64,000 nt of DNA from Arenibacter sp. 6A1 (GTDB lineage: Bacteria; Bacteroidota; Bacteroidia; Flavobacteriales; Flavobacteriaceae). The stretch lies in assembly GCF_012272855.1 (NCBI RefSeq), contig NZ_JAAXCQ010000012.1, positions 1 through 64,000 on the forward strand. Reading direction: 5' to 3'. Each line of letters begins with the position of its first letter. The stretch's first letter is position 1. This document shows positions 7,009 to 16,028 of the stretch, in pieces. The translations under genes were made by a program, and so were the position numbers. Below the pieces are notes generated by a model that did no database searches, was not told the origin of the DNA, and saw nothing but the letters and a program-made list of their open reading frames with translations.

Positions 7009-8238
7009 ATGAAGTTCGGAATCATCAGAGAACGAAAAAATCCACCAGACAGACGGGTTGTGTTACGTCCGGAAGCATGTAAACAACTGTTGGATACTTT
7101 TGCATCGGCACAAGTAATTGTAGAACCTTCGCCAATACGGGTTTATAAGGATGCCGAATATGTGGAAAAAGGGGTAAGGGTTGCCTCGGAAATGGATAGT
7201 TGCGATGTGCTTATAGGGGTCAAAGAAGTGCCTATAGCCGATTTGATTCCCAATAAACAATATTTCTTTTTCTCCCATACCATTAAAAAACAGTCCTATA
7301 ACCGCGAACTGTTGAAAGCTGTCTTAGCCAAGAACATTGAGCTCTACGATCACGAAGTGATCACCGATATCAAGGGACAGCGCCTTGTGGCTTTTGGAAG
7401 GTATGCCGGGATTGTGGGCGCCTATAACGGGTTTAGAGCCTATGGGCTGAAATTTAATCTGTTCCAGCTCCCAAAGGCAGAAACCTTAAAAGACCAGCAT
7501 GCCCTGATAAACGAACTTAATACTATAGAAGTCCCCAACATTAAAATTGTATTGACCGGCAACGGAAGGGTGGCCAACGGTGCCAAGGAAATGCTAGATG
7601 CCATGGATATACGCGAAGTGAGCGTCGCGGAGTATTTGGGCGAACATTTTGACTATCCGGTGTATTGCCAGATAGATCCTATGGATTACAATAAGCGGAA
7701 AGACAAGAAGGATGGAAATATGGTCCATTTTATAAATCAGCCCGAAGCATACGAAACGGATTTTCTTCGTTTTGCCAAAGTGACCGATTTTTATATAGCG
7801 GGACATTTTTATGGTGATGGGGCTCCTTATTTATTTACCAGGGACGATGCCAAAGCGGCAGATTTTAACATAAAGGTAGTTGCCGATGTCAGTTGCGATA
7901 TTGACGGACCTGTGGCTACTACCATAAGACCCAGCACCATTGCCGATCCTATTTATGGCTATGATCCGTTGTCGGAATCGGAAACAGATTTTATGGATCC
8001 CAAGGCTATAGCGGTGATGGCAGTAGACAACTTACCTTGTGAATTACCACGGGATGCCAGCACCGGTTTTGGGGAGGCCTTCTTAAAACATGTGATTCCT
8101 GCCTTTTTCGATGGTGATAAAAATGGTGTGTTACAAAGGGCAAGGATGACTAAAAACGGAAAACTGACCTCTAGATTTGCCTATTTACAGGACTATGTTG
8201 ACGGAAAAGAAAAGTATTTGCCACATCTGGAAAGCTAG
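7009..8238 (+). CDS. Alanine dehydrogenase / saccharopine dehydrogenase-family NAD(P) oxidoreductase
   Basis: The protein has 409 residues. The N-terminal domain (MKFGIIRERKNPPDRRV) has the AlaDH/PNT pattern: a KxPxDRRV motif, then VLIGVKEVP and a YFFFSHTIKKQ substrate-loop region. A Rossmann domain follows with KIVLTGNGRVANGAKEM (about 180-196). Late motifs VVADVSCDIDGPVATT and a conserved Ile/Thr-rich segment are typical of the lysine-forming saccharopine dehydrogenase (LYS1-like) branch. Bacteroidota genomes usually call these NAD(P)-dependent oxidoreductase or alanine dehydrogenase, and the true substrate is not decided by sequence. The start is set at 7009: the 45 residues upstream are in frame but not family-like. 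It is monocistronic, diverging from ssrA. Confidence 0.82.
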   Translation: MKFGIIRERKNPPDRRVVLRPEACKQLLDTFASAQVIVEPSPIRVYKDAEYVEKGVRVASEMDSCDVLIGVKEVPIADLIPNKQYFFFSHTIKKQSYNRELLKAVLAKNIELYDHEVITDIKGQRLVAFGRYAGIVGAYNGFRAYGLKFNLFQLPKAETLKDQHALINELNTIEVPNIKIVLTGNGRVANGAKEMLDAMDIREVSVAEYLGEHFDYPVYCQIDPMDYNKRKDKKDGNMVHFINQPEAYETDFLRFAKVTDFYIAGHFYGDGAPYLFTRDDAKAADFNIKVVADVSCDIDGPVATTIRPSTIADPIYGYDPLSESETDFMDPKAIAVMAVDNLPCELPRDASTGFGEAFLKHVIPAFFDGDKNGVLQRARMTKNGKLTSRFAYLQDYVDGKEKYLPHLES

Positions 8239-8306
8239 GAAAGGACCATGGGCATAGCATATATATAATGTATCGCTATCCGAAACTATACGCTACAAAC
8301 CGAGTG

Positions 8307-8398
8307 TTTTTTGCGTTAGGGACCGCAGCGGCATCCCCGCAGCAAGGCAAGGGATATAGCGGAGTGCCCGACCGACGAAGGAGGGAACGCCCAAATTA
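8307..8398 (+). repeat. ~90-bp dispersed intergenic repeat, copy A
   Basis: It begins TTTTTTGCGTTAGGGACCG, contains GGCATCCCCGCAGC and GGGATATAGC, and ends GAGGGAACGCCCAA. Near-identical copies lie at 37070-37159 (same strand) and 47909-48000 (opposite strand). The ends GCGTT and AACGC are complementary, so the element can fold back. It contains no ORF. Confidence 0.85.
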
Positions 8399-8446
8399 GA
8401 ATGCGACAATGTATCGAACGAAAAACCTAAGGGGGGTATAAATAGA

Positions 8447-8472
8447 GAAGGCTGTCTAAAATGACAGCCTTC
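8447..8472. terminator. Convergent terminator
   Basis: GAAGGCTGTC (8447-8456) and GACAGCCTTC (8463-8472) with a 6-nt loop between two convergent genes. It is AT-rich on both sides and probably serves both strands. Confidence 0.7.
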
Positions 8473-8503
8473 TTGCTTGTGGTGCTATGTGGTTGGAGCG
8501 GTA

Positions 8504-10117
8504 TTATTCCTTGATCCATCCTTTTTCCTTGTATAGGTTGATGTAACCGTTGCTTAAGGAATCTGAGTCTTTATATTTTAACCGTACCGCCTTCATTTTT
8601 TCTTGCATTTCCGAAAGTACGCCAGCGTATTTTGGGTCGTCGATAACATTGTTCAATTCTTGCGGATCTTTTAATCGATCGTACAATTCCCATTTGTCCA
8701 CATCGTAATAAAAATGGATTAATTTATATTCTTTGGTTGCAATACCGTAATGACGTTTTACCGCGTGTTCTGCCGGATATTCATAGTAATGGTAGTACAC
8801 GGCATCGCGATCCCATTTCTCTTTTTCTCCCTTTAAAAGAGGGACCAAACTTTCTCCTTGCATATCTTCCGGAGCTGTTACTCCAGCAATTTCTAGAAAT
8901 GTTTGGGCAAAATCTAAGTTTTGAACCATTTCTTCTTCGGTAGTTCCAGGCGTGATAACATTAGGCCATTTGATCAACAAAGGGGTTTTAAAAGATTCCT
9001 CGTACATAAAACGCTTGTCGAACCAGCCGTGTTCCCCTAGGTAGAACCCTTGGTCAGAGGTGTATATTACCATCGTATTTTCGGCCAGGCCTTCCTCGTC
9101 CAAATAATCTAAAACGCGCCCCACATTTTCGTCAACGGCAGCAATGGTACCCAAGTAGTCTTGCATATAGCGTTGGTATTTCCACAGCATTAAGGTAGAA
9201 TCGTTCATTTGTGGATATCGCTGTTTAAAATCGTCGTTGATAGGTTGGTATACCTTGTCCCAGCTAGCCCGTTGTTCTGGGTTCATACGTCCAATAGGGT
9301 TGTAGTAGTTAAGGTCTTTGATCCCTAATTCTTCAATAACCTCAGGATACACCTTGGTGTCGTACTGCAGTCCCATATGTTTAAGGATATTCATTTCTGC
9401 ACTCCCTGCGATGTCTTCCCTGCCTTTGTAATCTTCGAATAAGGTAGCCGGAACTGGGAAGGTTTTATTCGTAAATTCGGTGTAATGGCGTTCTGCCGGT
9501 AGCCAAGACCTATGTGGGGCCTTGTGTAAATACATCAACATAAAAGGTTTTTCGGTATCCCTTCTGTTTTTGAACCAATCTAGGGTAAGGTCCGTAATAA
9601 TGTCGGTTACGTAGCCTGTAATGGTAGTGTCTCCTTTTTGGGTGATGAATTTAGGATTGTAGTAATCTCCTTGTCCAGGTAGAATTTTAAACTCGTCAAA
9701 TCCTTTTGGGTTGTTCCCAAAATGTAATTTTCCAAACATAGCCGTTTGGTAACCTGCTTTTTGAAGGATTTGAGGAAAGGTAATATTGGTCGTATCAAAA
9801 GGTGAAAGGTTGTCTATTTTTCCGTTAATATGACTGTGCTTCCCGGTAAGGATCACGGCACGTGAAGGGGCACAAATAGAATTGGTAACACTAGCATTGG
9901 TAAATAGCATTCCTTCCTTGGCGATCCTATCTATATTAGGGGTCTGAATTAGCTTATCGTCATACGCACTGATGGCCTGATAGGCATGATCGTCTGACAT
10001 GATAAAAATAATATTGGGCTTTTTCTTCTCAATTTCCTTTTTGAGATTTGATTTACAGGCGGTAAATAGTAGGGAGATACACCCTAATAGGACCATTGAA
10101 TTTCGGACAATTTTCAT
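8504..10117 (-). CDS. Sulfatase, S1 family (GlcNAc-6-sulfatase-like), lipoprotein
   Basis: The protein has 537 residues. A lipobox (LFTAC, Cys21) predicts anchoring in the membrane facing the periplasm or cell surface. The metal-binding SDDH is at 41-44. The catalytic motif is SICAPSRA with Cys82, the residue converted to formylglycine by anaerobic or FGE-type maturases. LTGKH follows, and later HKAPHR and SDQGFYLGEHGWFDKR, which bind the metal and sulfate. The sequence pattern recalls the S1_11 subfamily (N-acetylglucosamine-6-O-sulfatase-like); that assignment is from memory. It would remove sulfate from a glycan, as expected in a marine polysaccharide or glycosaminoglycan degrader. No SusC/D pair is adjacent, so it is not in a polysaccharide utilisation locus here. 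Confidence 0.92.
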   Translation of the reverse strand: MKIVRNSMVLLGCISLLFTACKSNLKKEIEKKKPNIIFIMSDDHAYQAISAYDDKLIQTPNIDRIAKEGMLFTNASVTNSICAPSRAVILTGKHSHINGKIDNLSPFDTTNITFPQILQKAGYQTAMFGKLHFGNNPKGFDEFKILPGQGDYYNPKFITQKGDTTITGYVTDIITDLTLDWFKNRRDTEKPFMLMYLHKAPHRSWLPAERHYTEFTNKTFPVPATLFEDYKGREDIAGSAEMNILKHMGLQYDTKVYPEVIEELGIKDLNYYNPIGRMNPEQRASWDKVYQPINDDFKQRYPQMNDSTLMLWKYQRYMQDYLGTIAAVDENVGRVLDYLDEEGLAENTMVIYTSDQGFYLGEHGWFDKRFMYEESFKTPLLIKWPNVITPGTTEEEMVQNLDFAQTFLEIAGVTAPEDMQGESLVPLLKGEKEKWDRDAVYYHYYEYPAEHAVKRHYGIATKEYKLIHFYYDVDKWELYDRLKDPQELNNVIDDPKYAGVLSEMQEKMKAVRLKYKDSDSLSNGYINLYKEKGWIKE

Positions 10118-10148
10118 ACTACTTTTCTTTGCTTTATTTTTTTATTAC

Positions 10149-10156
10149 CAAATATA
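10149..10156 (-). promoter_or_regulatory. -7 promoter element of the sulfatase gene
   Basis: TATATTTG on the minus strand matches the Bacteroidota TAnnTTTG box. TTG occurs 21 bases upstream (10178-10180). It lies about 31 bases before the start codon. Confidence 0.6.
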
Positions 10157-10210
10157 GACAATAAGAAAAATGAATTACAAGGAAATTAGGAGGGGTGTAT
10201 TCAAAAAAAC

Positions 10211-10249
10211 AAATCCTAATTGCTTTGTTGTGAAAGGCAATTAGGATTT
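10211..10249 (-). terminator. Terminator after the TlpA-like gene
   Basis: A 13-bp perfect stem, AAATCCTAATTGC with GCAATTAGGATTT, 13-nt loop and flanking A/T runs. Confidence 0.75.
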
Positions 10250-10276
10250 TTAATCTTATCAGTGCTACTCCTACGT

Positions 10277-12214
10277 TTAACTTTTTAACACCTCCACTAA
10301 CAATTCTAGTTCTTGCACCAGTTTAGCATTGTTGCCATGGTACCCCACAGACTTGTACCTTATTTTTCCATTGGGACCAATAATAATTTTGGTAGGGATA
10401 CCGCTGATATCGTAGTTTTTTGAGGTGATAAAGTTTCTACTTCCTTCAGCATCGGGCTGGTCAATAAGTACGTTAAAAGTGTAGTTGTTGTCTTTTATAA
10501 ACTTGTCGGCCTTGTCCTTTCTTTGGTCAAAGGAGCCATTTTCCATGGTATTTACAAATAAAAAGACCACGTCCGAATTGTCTTTAAAGTTATCTACTGC
10601 TTGTTGCATTCCCGGGAAGGAAGCCTTACATGGACCACACCAAATGGCCCAAAAATCTAAGATGACGGTTTTTCCTTTCAGTGACGCCAAGGATACTTCT
10701 TTGCCGTCCAAATTTTGCAAACTAAAATTATAAGCCTCTTCGTTTATCAGTTTAGCCTTGATTTCGGAAAGGGTAGTGGCTCTTGCAGCAGCTTCCAAGT
10801 TAGTAAGAAGCGTGGCAAAGTTGGCCTTAGCCGCCTTGTCTTCTTTGTTTATCTGCATATAGGATTGGCGTAGAGCTTCTTTGATTTTTTCCGTGGCCGC
10901 ATTGTTTTTTACAAATTCGCTGGCCTTCTGCACCACAGTGTTGTATTGTTCGTCTGCCATAAGGAAATCGAGATATCGTTCGTTTACATCGGTACTTTTA
11001 CCATCGCCTATAGCCTTTGTTTGATAGGATATGGCCTCTTTTACCTTGCCTTGCTTAAATAGGATTAGGGCGTAGGTATCGGCATATATCCTGTAATTGG
11101 CTTCTAAAGAGTTTTTATATTGGTTGCGAGAGAGGTAGGTGGGTTTTTTGTCCAAATGGTGTAAATTTTCGGAGATCAAATCCAGCGATCTTTTGGAGAG
11201 TTTTTCGGCAAAATCGAGCTTTTCTCCTTTTTCGACCAATTCCCAGGCAACATTATTGAGGGTACCCACAGCCTTGGAAGGATCGTTTAAATCGTTAAAA
11301 TAGGCCAAAGCGGTCTCGTAGTCCTTTTCTTTTATGGCTTCTTGCGCCAAACCGATCATCATATAATCGCGTTCCCTGATTTCTTTGCCAAAAGAAGCTT
11401 CATAGGCTTTCAATATATCCTTTTTTTCGTCTAACTCCTTGGTTTTATAAAAAGCATAATTGGCTTCTTGTTTTGCCAAAGTGCCCATGGGAAATTTAGA
11501 AACCACCACGGATATTAGGGAGTCTTGGATTGTTTTGTCCCTATTTAAGCGGTGTAGCCTTACCAAGGAATTGTATTCTTTTTCGGTAGGGGTGCTTATA
11601 CTATTGTAATGGGCAATTCGCGCTTCCATATATTTTTTAGCCTTCTCCTGGTTGTGGGGCTCTAAGTACCTAACATAGGTTTGCTCCCATTCATTGTTTA
11701 GCTCGGGATGCTCCTCGAGGTCTTTTTGTATTAAAGTCAGGGCCGAATCTTTTGCTACGGTCGTAATACCATGAGCTTTTGCTCTCTGTAAATAGAATAA
11801 TCCCATACTAGCCCCACTTCCAACCACCCTTTGTTGGTCTTCCGTATATAATGGCAATACATAGCCCGCTTCCTTATTATCATCTATTTTATTGTCGTTC
11901 TTAAAGAGAAAAGTCAAGGCCGTGGCCGAATCTGGAATATGGATGGTGGCTTCCAAATCGGTTTTGTTGTCTTTAAAGTGAATGTCTTCTGGGTACGGTT
12001 TATCCTGTACCATATAGTAAAATAACGCTTCTATATCGGCCATTTTGGTGTCGGAACTATACTTTATTAGCAGGGAGTCTCCAGGGGTAGGGGTGCCATT
12101 CGAAAGTTGCAGTAGCCCCATCGTTTTGGAGGTGTCTGCGTTGGAAGTAGTGTTTTTGCAGGAGATAAAGCACATGGCAAAACCTGCCACTAGAACAGAG
12201 GCTGTTTTTTTCAT
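10277..12214 (-). CDS. TlpA-like thioredoxin lipoprotein with helical-repeat N-terminal region
   Basis: The protein has 645 residues. A lipobox (FISC, Cys19) predicts a lipoprotein. Residues about 150-470 are helical with TPR-like spacing. The C-terminal domain (about 495-645) is a thioredoxin fold with LDFWAIWCGPCKASFPG; the redox pair is Cys526 and Cys529. Later TrxA-like features are SGIPTKIIIGPNGK with the cis-proline. Such TlpA/ResA-like proteins reduce or isomerise disulfides of envelope proteins, and in Bacteroidota they often carry long N-terminal extensions. Terminators on both sides make it a single-gene unit. The partner substrate cannot be read from the sequence. Confidence 0.88.
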   Translation of the reverse strand: MKKTASVLVAGFAMCFISCKNTTSNADTSKTMGLLQLSNGTPTPGDSLLIKYSSDTKMADIEALFYYMVQDKPYPEDIHFKDNKTDLEATIHIPDSATALTFLFKNDNKIDDNKEAGYVLPLYTEDQQRVVGSGASMGLFYLQRAKAHGITTVAKDSALTLIQKDLEEHPELNNEWEQTYVRYLEPHNQEKAKKYMEARIAHYNSISTPTEKEYNSLVRLHRLNRDKTIQDSLISVVVSKFPMGTLAKQEANYAFYKTKELDEKKDILKAYEASFGKEIRERDYMMIGLAQEAIKEKDYETALAYFNDLNDPSKAVGTLNNVAWELVEKGEKLDFAEKLSKRSLDLISENLHHLDKKPTYLSRNQYKNSLEANYRIYADTYALILFKQGKVKEAISYQTKAIGDGKSTDVNERYLDFLMADEQYNTVVQKASEFVKNNAATEKIKEALRQSYMQINKEDKAAKANFATLLTNLEAAARATTLSEIKAKLINEEAYNFSLQNLDGKEVSLASLKGKTVILDFWAIWCGPCKASFPGMQQAVDNFKDNSDVVFLFVNTMENGSFDQRKDKADKFIKDNNYTFNVLIDQPDAEGSRNFITSKNYDISGIPTKIIIGPNGKIRYKSVGYHGNNAKLVQELELLVEVLKS

Positions 12215-12372
12215 AATATTATAGAATATTGATTATTAGTCTTCTAAATATATGAAAAAATATGTAAGTGAAATACTACTGCGGTGGTTTTTAAAACTAA
12301 ATCCTTTTTTCTAAGGTTGAAAGCATAGGAAAGATCGGTAAAAAACAAGTGCTTAAGAGGGTGTTGGTTATA

Positions 12373-12406
12373 AAAAAATGCCATACAAGATTGCATGGCA
12401 TTTTTT
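12373..12406 (-). terminator. Terminator after kdsA
   Basis: AAAAAATGCCAT (12373-12384) pairs with ATGGCATTTTTT (12395-12406) around a 10-nt loop. Confidence 0.8.
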
Positions 12407-12444
12407 AATGTATTAAAGAAAACGCTTTAACGATTAATTGTAAA

Positions 12445-13263
12445 TTATAAACTATTTACAGTTTTACGTATGGCTACTAGGTTGGTCAATAATTTTTCCA
12501 AATAATCTAAGTGTAGCATATTAGCGCCATCACTTTTGGCATTTGCCGGATCGAAATGGGTTTCTATAAAAATTCCGTCTGCTCCTGTTGCTATTCCGGC
12601 ACGGGCAATAGTTTCTATCATGTCTGGTCTACCACCAGTAACGCCAGAAGCCTGGTTAGGTTGCTGCAGGGAATGGGTAACATCTAGGACAACAGGGGCA
12701 TATTGTTTCATGGTAGGGATACCTCTGAAGTCTACGATCATATCCTGATAGCCAAACATAGTACCTCTATCGGTAACCATTACTTGCTCGTTATTGGAAT
12801 CCATCACTTTTTGCACCGCATGTTTCATGCTTTCTGGACTCATAAACTGTCCTTTTTTTAGGTTGACTACTTTTCCGGTCGAAGCAGCGGCTACAACTAA
12901 GTCTGTTTGTCTTACTAAAAAGGCCGGAATCTGTAATACATCTACATATTCTGCGGCTTTATAAGCATCTTCTATCTCATGGATATCGGTAACGGTAGGA
13001 ACTTTAAAGGTTTCGGAAACCTTTCTTAGGATTTTTAGGGCTTTTTCATCGCCAATCCCCGTAAAAGAATCTACACGGCTACGGTTGGCCTTTTTAAAAC
13101 TCCCTTTAAATACATAAGGGATCCCTAATTTATCGGTGATGCTAACAACTTTTTCGGCAATGCGCATGGCCATATCTTCGCCTTCGATGGCACAGGGGCC
13201 ACAAAGTAAAAAGAAGTTATTGCTATCGGCGTGTTTTATTTGGGGTATAAGGTCTAGCTTCAT
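12445..13263 (-). CDS. kdsA: 3-deoxy-8-phosphooctulonate synthase (Kdo-8-P synthase)
   Basis: The protein has 272 residues from the ATG at 13263; an upstream in-frame extension is not conserved in the family. KdsA condenses phosphoenolpyruvate with arabinose-5-phosphate to make Kdo-8-phosphate for the LPS inner core, in the cytoplasm. Visible family motifs are LLCGPCAIEGED, FKGSFKKANRSR, TDIHE, LQIPAFLVRQTDL, KKGQFMSPE, DRGTMFGY, DVTHSLQQPN and FIETHFDP. The Cys/His/Glu/Asp metal site of metal-dependent enzymes cannot be judged by eye. It is monocistronic with its own promoter and terminator. Confidence 0.97.
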   Translation of the reverse strand: MKLDLIPQIKHADSNNFFLLCGPCAIEGEDMAMRIAEKVVSITDKLGIPYVFKGSFKKANRSRVDSFTGIGDEKALKILRKVSETFKVPTVTDIHEIEDAYKAAEYVDVLQIPAFLVRQTDLVVAAASTGKVVNLKKGQFMSPESMKHAVQKVMDSNNEQVMVTDRGTMFGYQDMIVDFRGIPTMKQYAPVVLDVTHSLQQPNQASGVTGGRPDMIETIARAGIATGADGIFIETHFDPANAKSDGANMLHLDYLEKLLTNLVAIRKTVNSL

Positions 13264-13281
13264 TACTTGATATTTATCGTG

Positions 13282-13289
13282 CAAAGATA
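13282..13289 (-). promoter_or_regulatory. -7 promoter element of kdsA
   Basis: TATCTTTG on the minus strand, an exact TAnnTTTG match, 19 bases upstream of the chosen start. This supports the shorter start at 13263, since the longer ORF would begin inside the promoter. Confidence 0.65.
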
Positions 13290-13450
13290 ATGGTTTTACA
13301 AGAAGAATTCAGTCTCCCTATAAATTATTGGGCCAAGGCAGTAGAGCTATTGTTTTTTATGATGTTATATGAAGATATCAATGCTGTAAATCAGTGTTTT
13401 ATGTCTTAGAAAATCGTACATTAAAGGGAGAAATTTTAAAACAAAAAGTC

Positions 13451-13936
13451 ATGGATATTCAAGAAATGTTAATTCCCGAATTGGAGCATGAAGTAGCGCT
13501 CACCGAAAAGTTTTTAAAACGTATTCCCAAAGATAAACTAGACTGGCGTCCCCATCCTAAATCAATGTCTATAAAGCAGCTGGGCAGCCATTTGGCCGAA
13601 ATACCAAGCTGGGTCACGGGCACCATGGTCCAGGACGAAATGAGCATGGACGCGTATAAGCCGCCTATCAATGAAAGTGTCCAAGAAATGGTCGATACCT
13701 TGAAAAAGAGCGCTGAAGAGGCCAAAAAATCGCTTCATGTAGCCAATAAGGAATTCGATAAAAACTGGAAGATGCTCCAAGGAGGAAAAACGGTGATGGA
13801 AATGCCTAAATATCGGGTTTTACGAGGTATGGTCCTGAATCAATTTCCACACCATAGAGCACAATTGGGGGTCTATCTGCGCTTGTTGGGCGAATCGGTT
13901 CCTGCTACTTACGGACCTTCGGCAGATGAACAATAG
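13451..13936 (+). CDS. DinB-family protein
   Basis: The protein has 161 residues from the ATG at 13451; 19 further in-frame residues upstream look non-coding. DinB/YfiT-like four-helix-bundle proteins bind a metal through three histidines and often act as thiol-dependent hydrolases or transferases. Candidate ligands are His in LGSHLAEIPSW and the pair in FPHHRAQLGVYLRLLG, the typical family signature. WRPHPKSMS near residue 35 is also standard. The substrate is unknown. It is a single gene with no operon partner. Confidence 0.85.
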   Translation: MDIQEMLIPELEHEVALTEKFLKRIPKDKLDWRPHPKSMSIKQLGSHLAEIPSWVTGTMVQDEMSMDAYKPPINESVQEMVDTLKKSAEEAKKSLHVANKEFDKNWKMLQGGKTVMEMPKYRVLRGMVLNQFPHHRAQLGVYLRLLGESVPATYGPSADEQ

Positions 13937-14117
13937 TATTTTTGTTAAATAATTCCTAAGCTTTTAAGTTGCTGTAAAACAGAGTGTTATCTTTATTTGT
14001 GTAGGCTGGTTTTAGAGGGGTACTGGCCTTAAACCAGTATATAAAGTGTCTTAAACATATTCAGTATCAATTAGATAAGAAAAATAAAGCTTTTCTAGTT
14101 GGCGTAAAAAAAATGAG

Positions 14118-14125
14118 TATCTTTG
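14118..14125 (+). promoter_or_regulatory. -7 promoter element of typA
   Basis: TATCTTTG with TTG at 14099-14101, 16 bases between them, about 42 bases before the ATG. An exact match to the Bacteroidota TAnnTTTG box. Confidence 0.7.
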
Positions 14126-14166
14126 CGCCCGCGTTTAAGTTACTTAAGTGCAAATAAAAATCATTT

Positions 14167-15966
14167 ATGGCAGCAACAAAAAATATAGCTATTATCGCCC
14201 ACGTTGACCACGGTAAAACCACTTTGGTTGACAAAATTATGTACCATTGTCAGTTATTTAGAGAGAATCAAAACACTGGAGATTTAATCTTGGACAATAA
14301 CGACCTAGAGCGTGAAAGAGGTATTACCATTACTTCTAAAAACGTTTCCGTAATCTACAAAGAAACAAAGATTAACATTATCGATACTCCTGGTCACGCC
14401 GATTTTGGTGGTGAAGTAGAGCGAGTATTGAACATGGCAGACGGCGTATTGCTATTGGTCGATGCTTTTGAAGGACCAATGCCGCAAACACGTTTTGTTT
14501 TGCAAAAAGCAATCGACCTTGGTTTAAAGCCTTGTGTGGTTGTTAATAAGGTTGATAAAGAAAACTGTACTCCAGAAGAAGTACATGAAAAAGTATTCGA
14601 TCTAATGTTCGAATTGGGAGCCGAAGAATGGCAGTTAGATTTCCCAACTGTTTACGGTTCTGCAAAGAACAACTGGATGAGTGAAGATTGGAAAGTGCAA
14701 ACAGAAAGCCTAGAGCCGTTATTGGATATGGTGATTGAGCACATTCCTACATTTGAGCCTAAAGAAGGTAATACGCAAATGTTGATTACTTCTTTGGATT
14801 ATTCTTCTTTTACAGGAAGGATCGCAATTGGTAGACTTCAAAGAGGTGGATTGAAAGAAGGACAGCAAGTTTCTTTGGTAAAAAGAGATGGTTCTATCGT
14901 AAAATCCAAGATCAAGGAATTATATGTTTTTGAAGGTCTGGGACGATTAAGGGTTACAGAAGTTGCTGTTGGTGATATCTGTGCTATCGTTGGATTGGAA
15001 GGATTTGAAATTGGTGATACTGTTGCTGATATCGAAAATCCAGAGCAATTAAAAACGATTGCTATCGATGAGCCTACTATGAGTATGTTGTTTACCATTA
15101 ACGATAGTCCTTTCTTTGGTAAGGATGGTAAATTTGTAACTTCTAGACATATCAATGACCGTTTAAAGCGTGAACTAGAGAAGAACTTGGCCCTTAGGGT
15201 AAACGAAACTGATAGTGCTGATAAGTTTTTAGTTTTTGGTCGTGGGGTATTGCACCTTTCGGTATTAATAGAAACTATGCGTCGCGAAGGATACGAATTA
15301 CAAATTGGACAGCCACAGGTAATCATTAAGGAAATTGATGGTGTTAAATGTGAGCCAATTGAACATTTAACGATTGACCTTCCTGAAGAAGTTTCTGGTA
15401 GAGCTGTTGAAATGGTATCTATGAGAAAAGGAGAAATGACCACTATGGAAGCTAAAGGTGACCGTATGTTGTGTGAATTCTTGATTCCTTCTCGTGGGAT
15501 TATCGGACTTAGAAACCAATTGTTGACTGCTACTGCAGGTGAAGCTATTATGGCTCACAGATTCTTGGAGTACCAGCCGATGAAAGGTGATATTCCTCAA
15601 AGACAAAATGGTTCTTTGGTATCTATGGAAACAGGAAAAGCTATTCCTTATTCTATCGATAAATTACAGGATAGAGGTAAATTCTTTGTTGATCCGGGTG
15701 AAGATATTTACGAAGGACAGGTGATCGGTGAAAACTCTAGAGGAGATGATATGACCGTGAACATTACCAAAACGAAGAAACTTTCTAACGTACGTTCTTC
15801 AGGTGCCGATGATAAAGCGAAGATAGTTCCGGCTATTAAATTCTCTTTGGAAGAAGCTTTGGAATACATTCAGAAAGATGAGTATGTAGAGGTGACACCT
15901 AAGCATTTACGTCTAAGAAAGATTTACTTGACAGAAAATGAGCGTAAGCGTAATAAAATCGCTTAA
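14167..15966 (+). CDS. typA: Translational GTPase TypA/BipA
   Basis: The protein has 599 residues, a usual length. TypA binds the ribosome like EF-G and helps 50S assembly and adaptation to stress and cold. The G domain has the P-loop AHVDHGKTT, switch region RGITITSKN, DTPGHADFGGEVER, and NKVD. Domains II, III and V and the C-terminal domain follow, with SRGIIGLRNQLLT and a KxxLRLRKIYL tail characteristic of TypA and absent from EF-G and LepA. It has its own promoter (14118) and a strong terminator (15984). Confidence 0.98.
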   Translation: MAATKNIAIIAHVDHGKTTLVDKIMYHCQLFRENQNTGDLILDNNDLERERGITITSKNVSVIYKETKINIIDTPGHADFGGEVERVLNMADGVLLLVDAFEGPMPQTRFVLQKAIDLGLKPCVVVNKVDKENCTPEEVHEKVFDLMFELGAEEWQLDFPTVYGSAKNNWMSEDWKVQTESLEPLLDMVIEHIPTFEPKEGNTQMLITSLDYSSFTGRIAIGRLQRGGLKEGQQVSLVKRDGSIVKSKIKELYVFEGLGRLRVTEVAVGDICAIVGLEGFEIGDTVADIENPEQLKTIAIDEPTMSMLFTINDSPFFGKDGKFVTSRHINDRLKRELEKNLALRVNETDSADKFLVFGRGVLHLSVLIETMRREGYELQIGQPQVIIKEIDGVKCEPIEHLTIDLPEEVSGRAVEMVSMRKGEMTTMEAKGDRMLCEFLIPSRGIIGLRNQLLTATAGEAIMAHRFLEYQPMKGDIPQRQNGSLVSMETGKAIPYSIDKLQDRGKFFVDPGEDIYEGQVIGENSRGDDMTVNITKTKKLSNVRSSGADDKAKIVPAIKFSLEEALEYIQKDEYVEVTPKHLRLRKIYLTENERKRNKIA

Positions 15967-15983
15967 GCCTAGCTTATAAAAGT

Positions 15984-16020
15984 AAAAATCCCCAAACAGC
16001 AGTTTGGGGATTTTTTTTTT
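15984..16020 (+). terminator. Terminator after typA
   Basis: AAAAATCCCCAAAC (15984-15997) pairs with GTTTGGGGATTTTT (16002-16015), followed by Ts to 16020. Confidence 0.9.
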
Positions 16021-16028
16021 GGAGTAAT

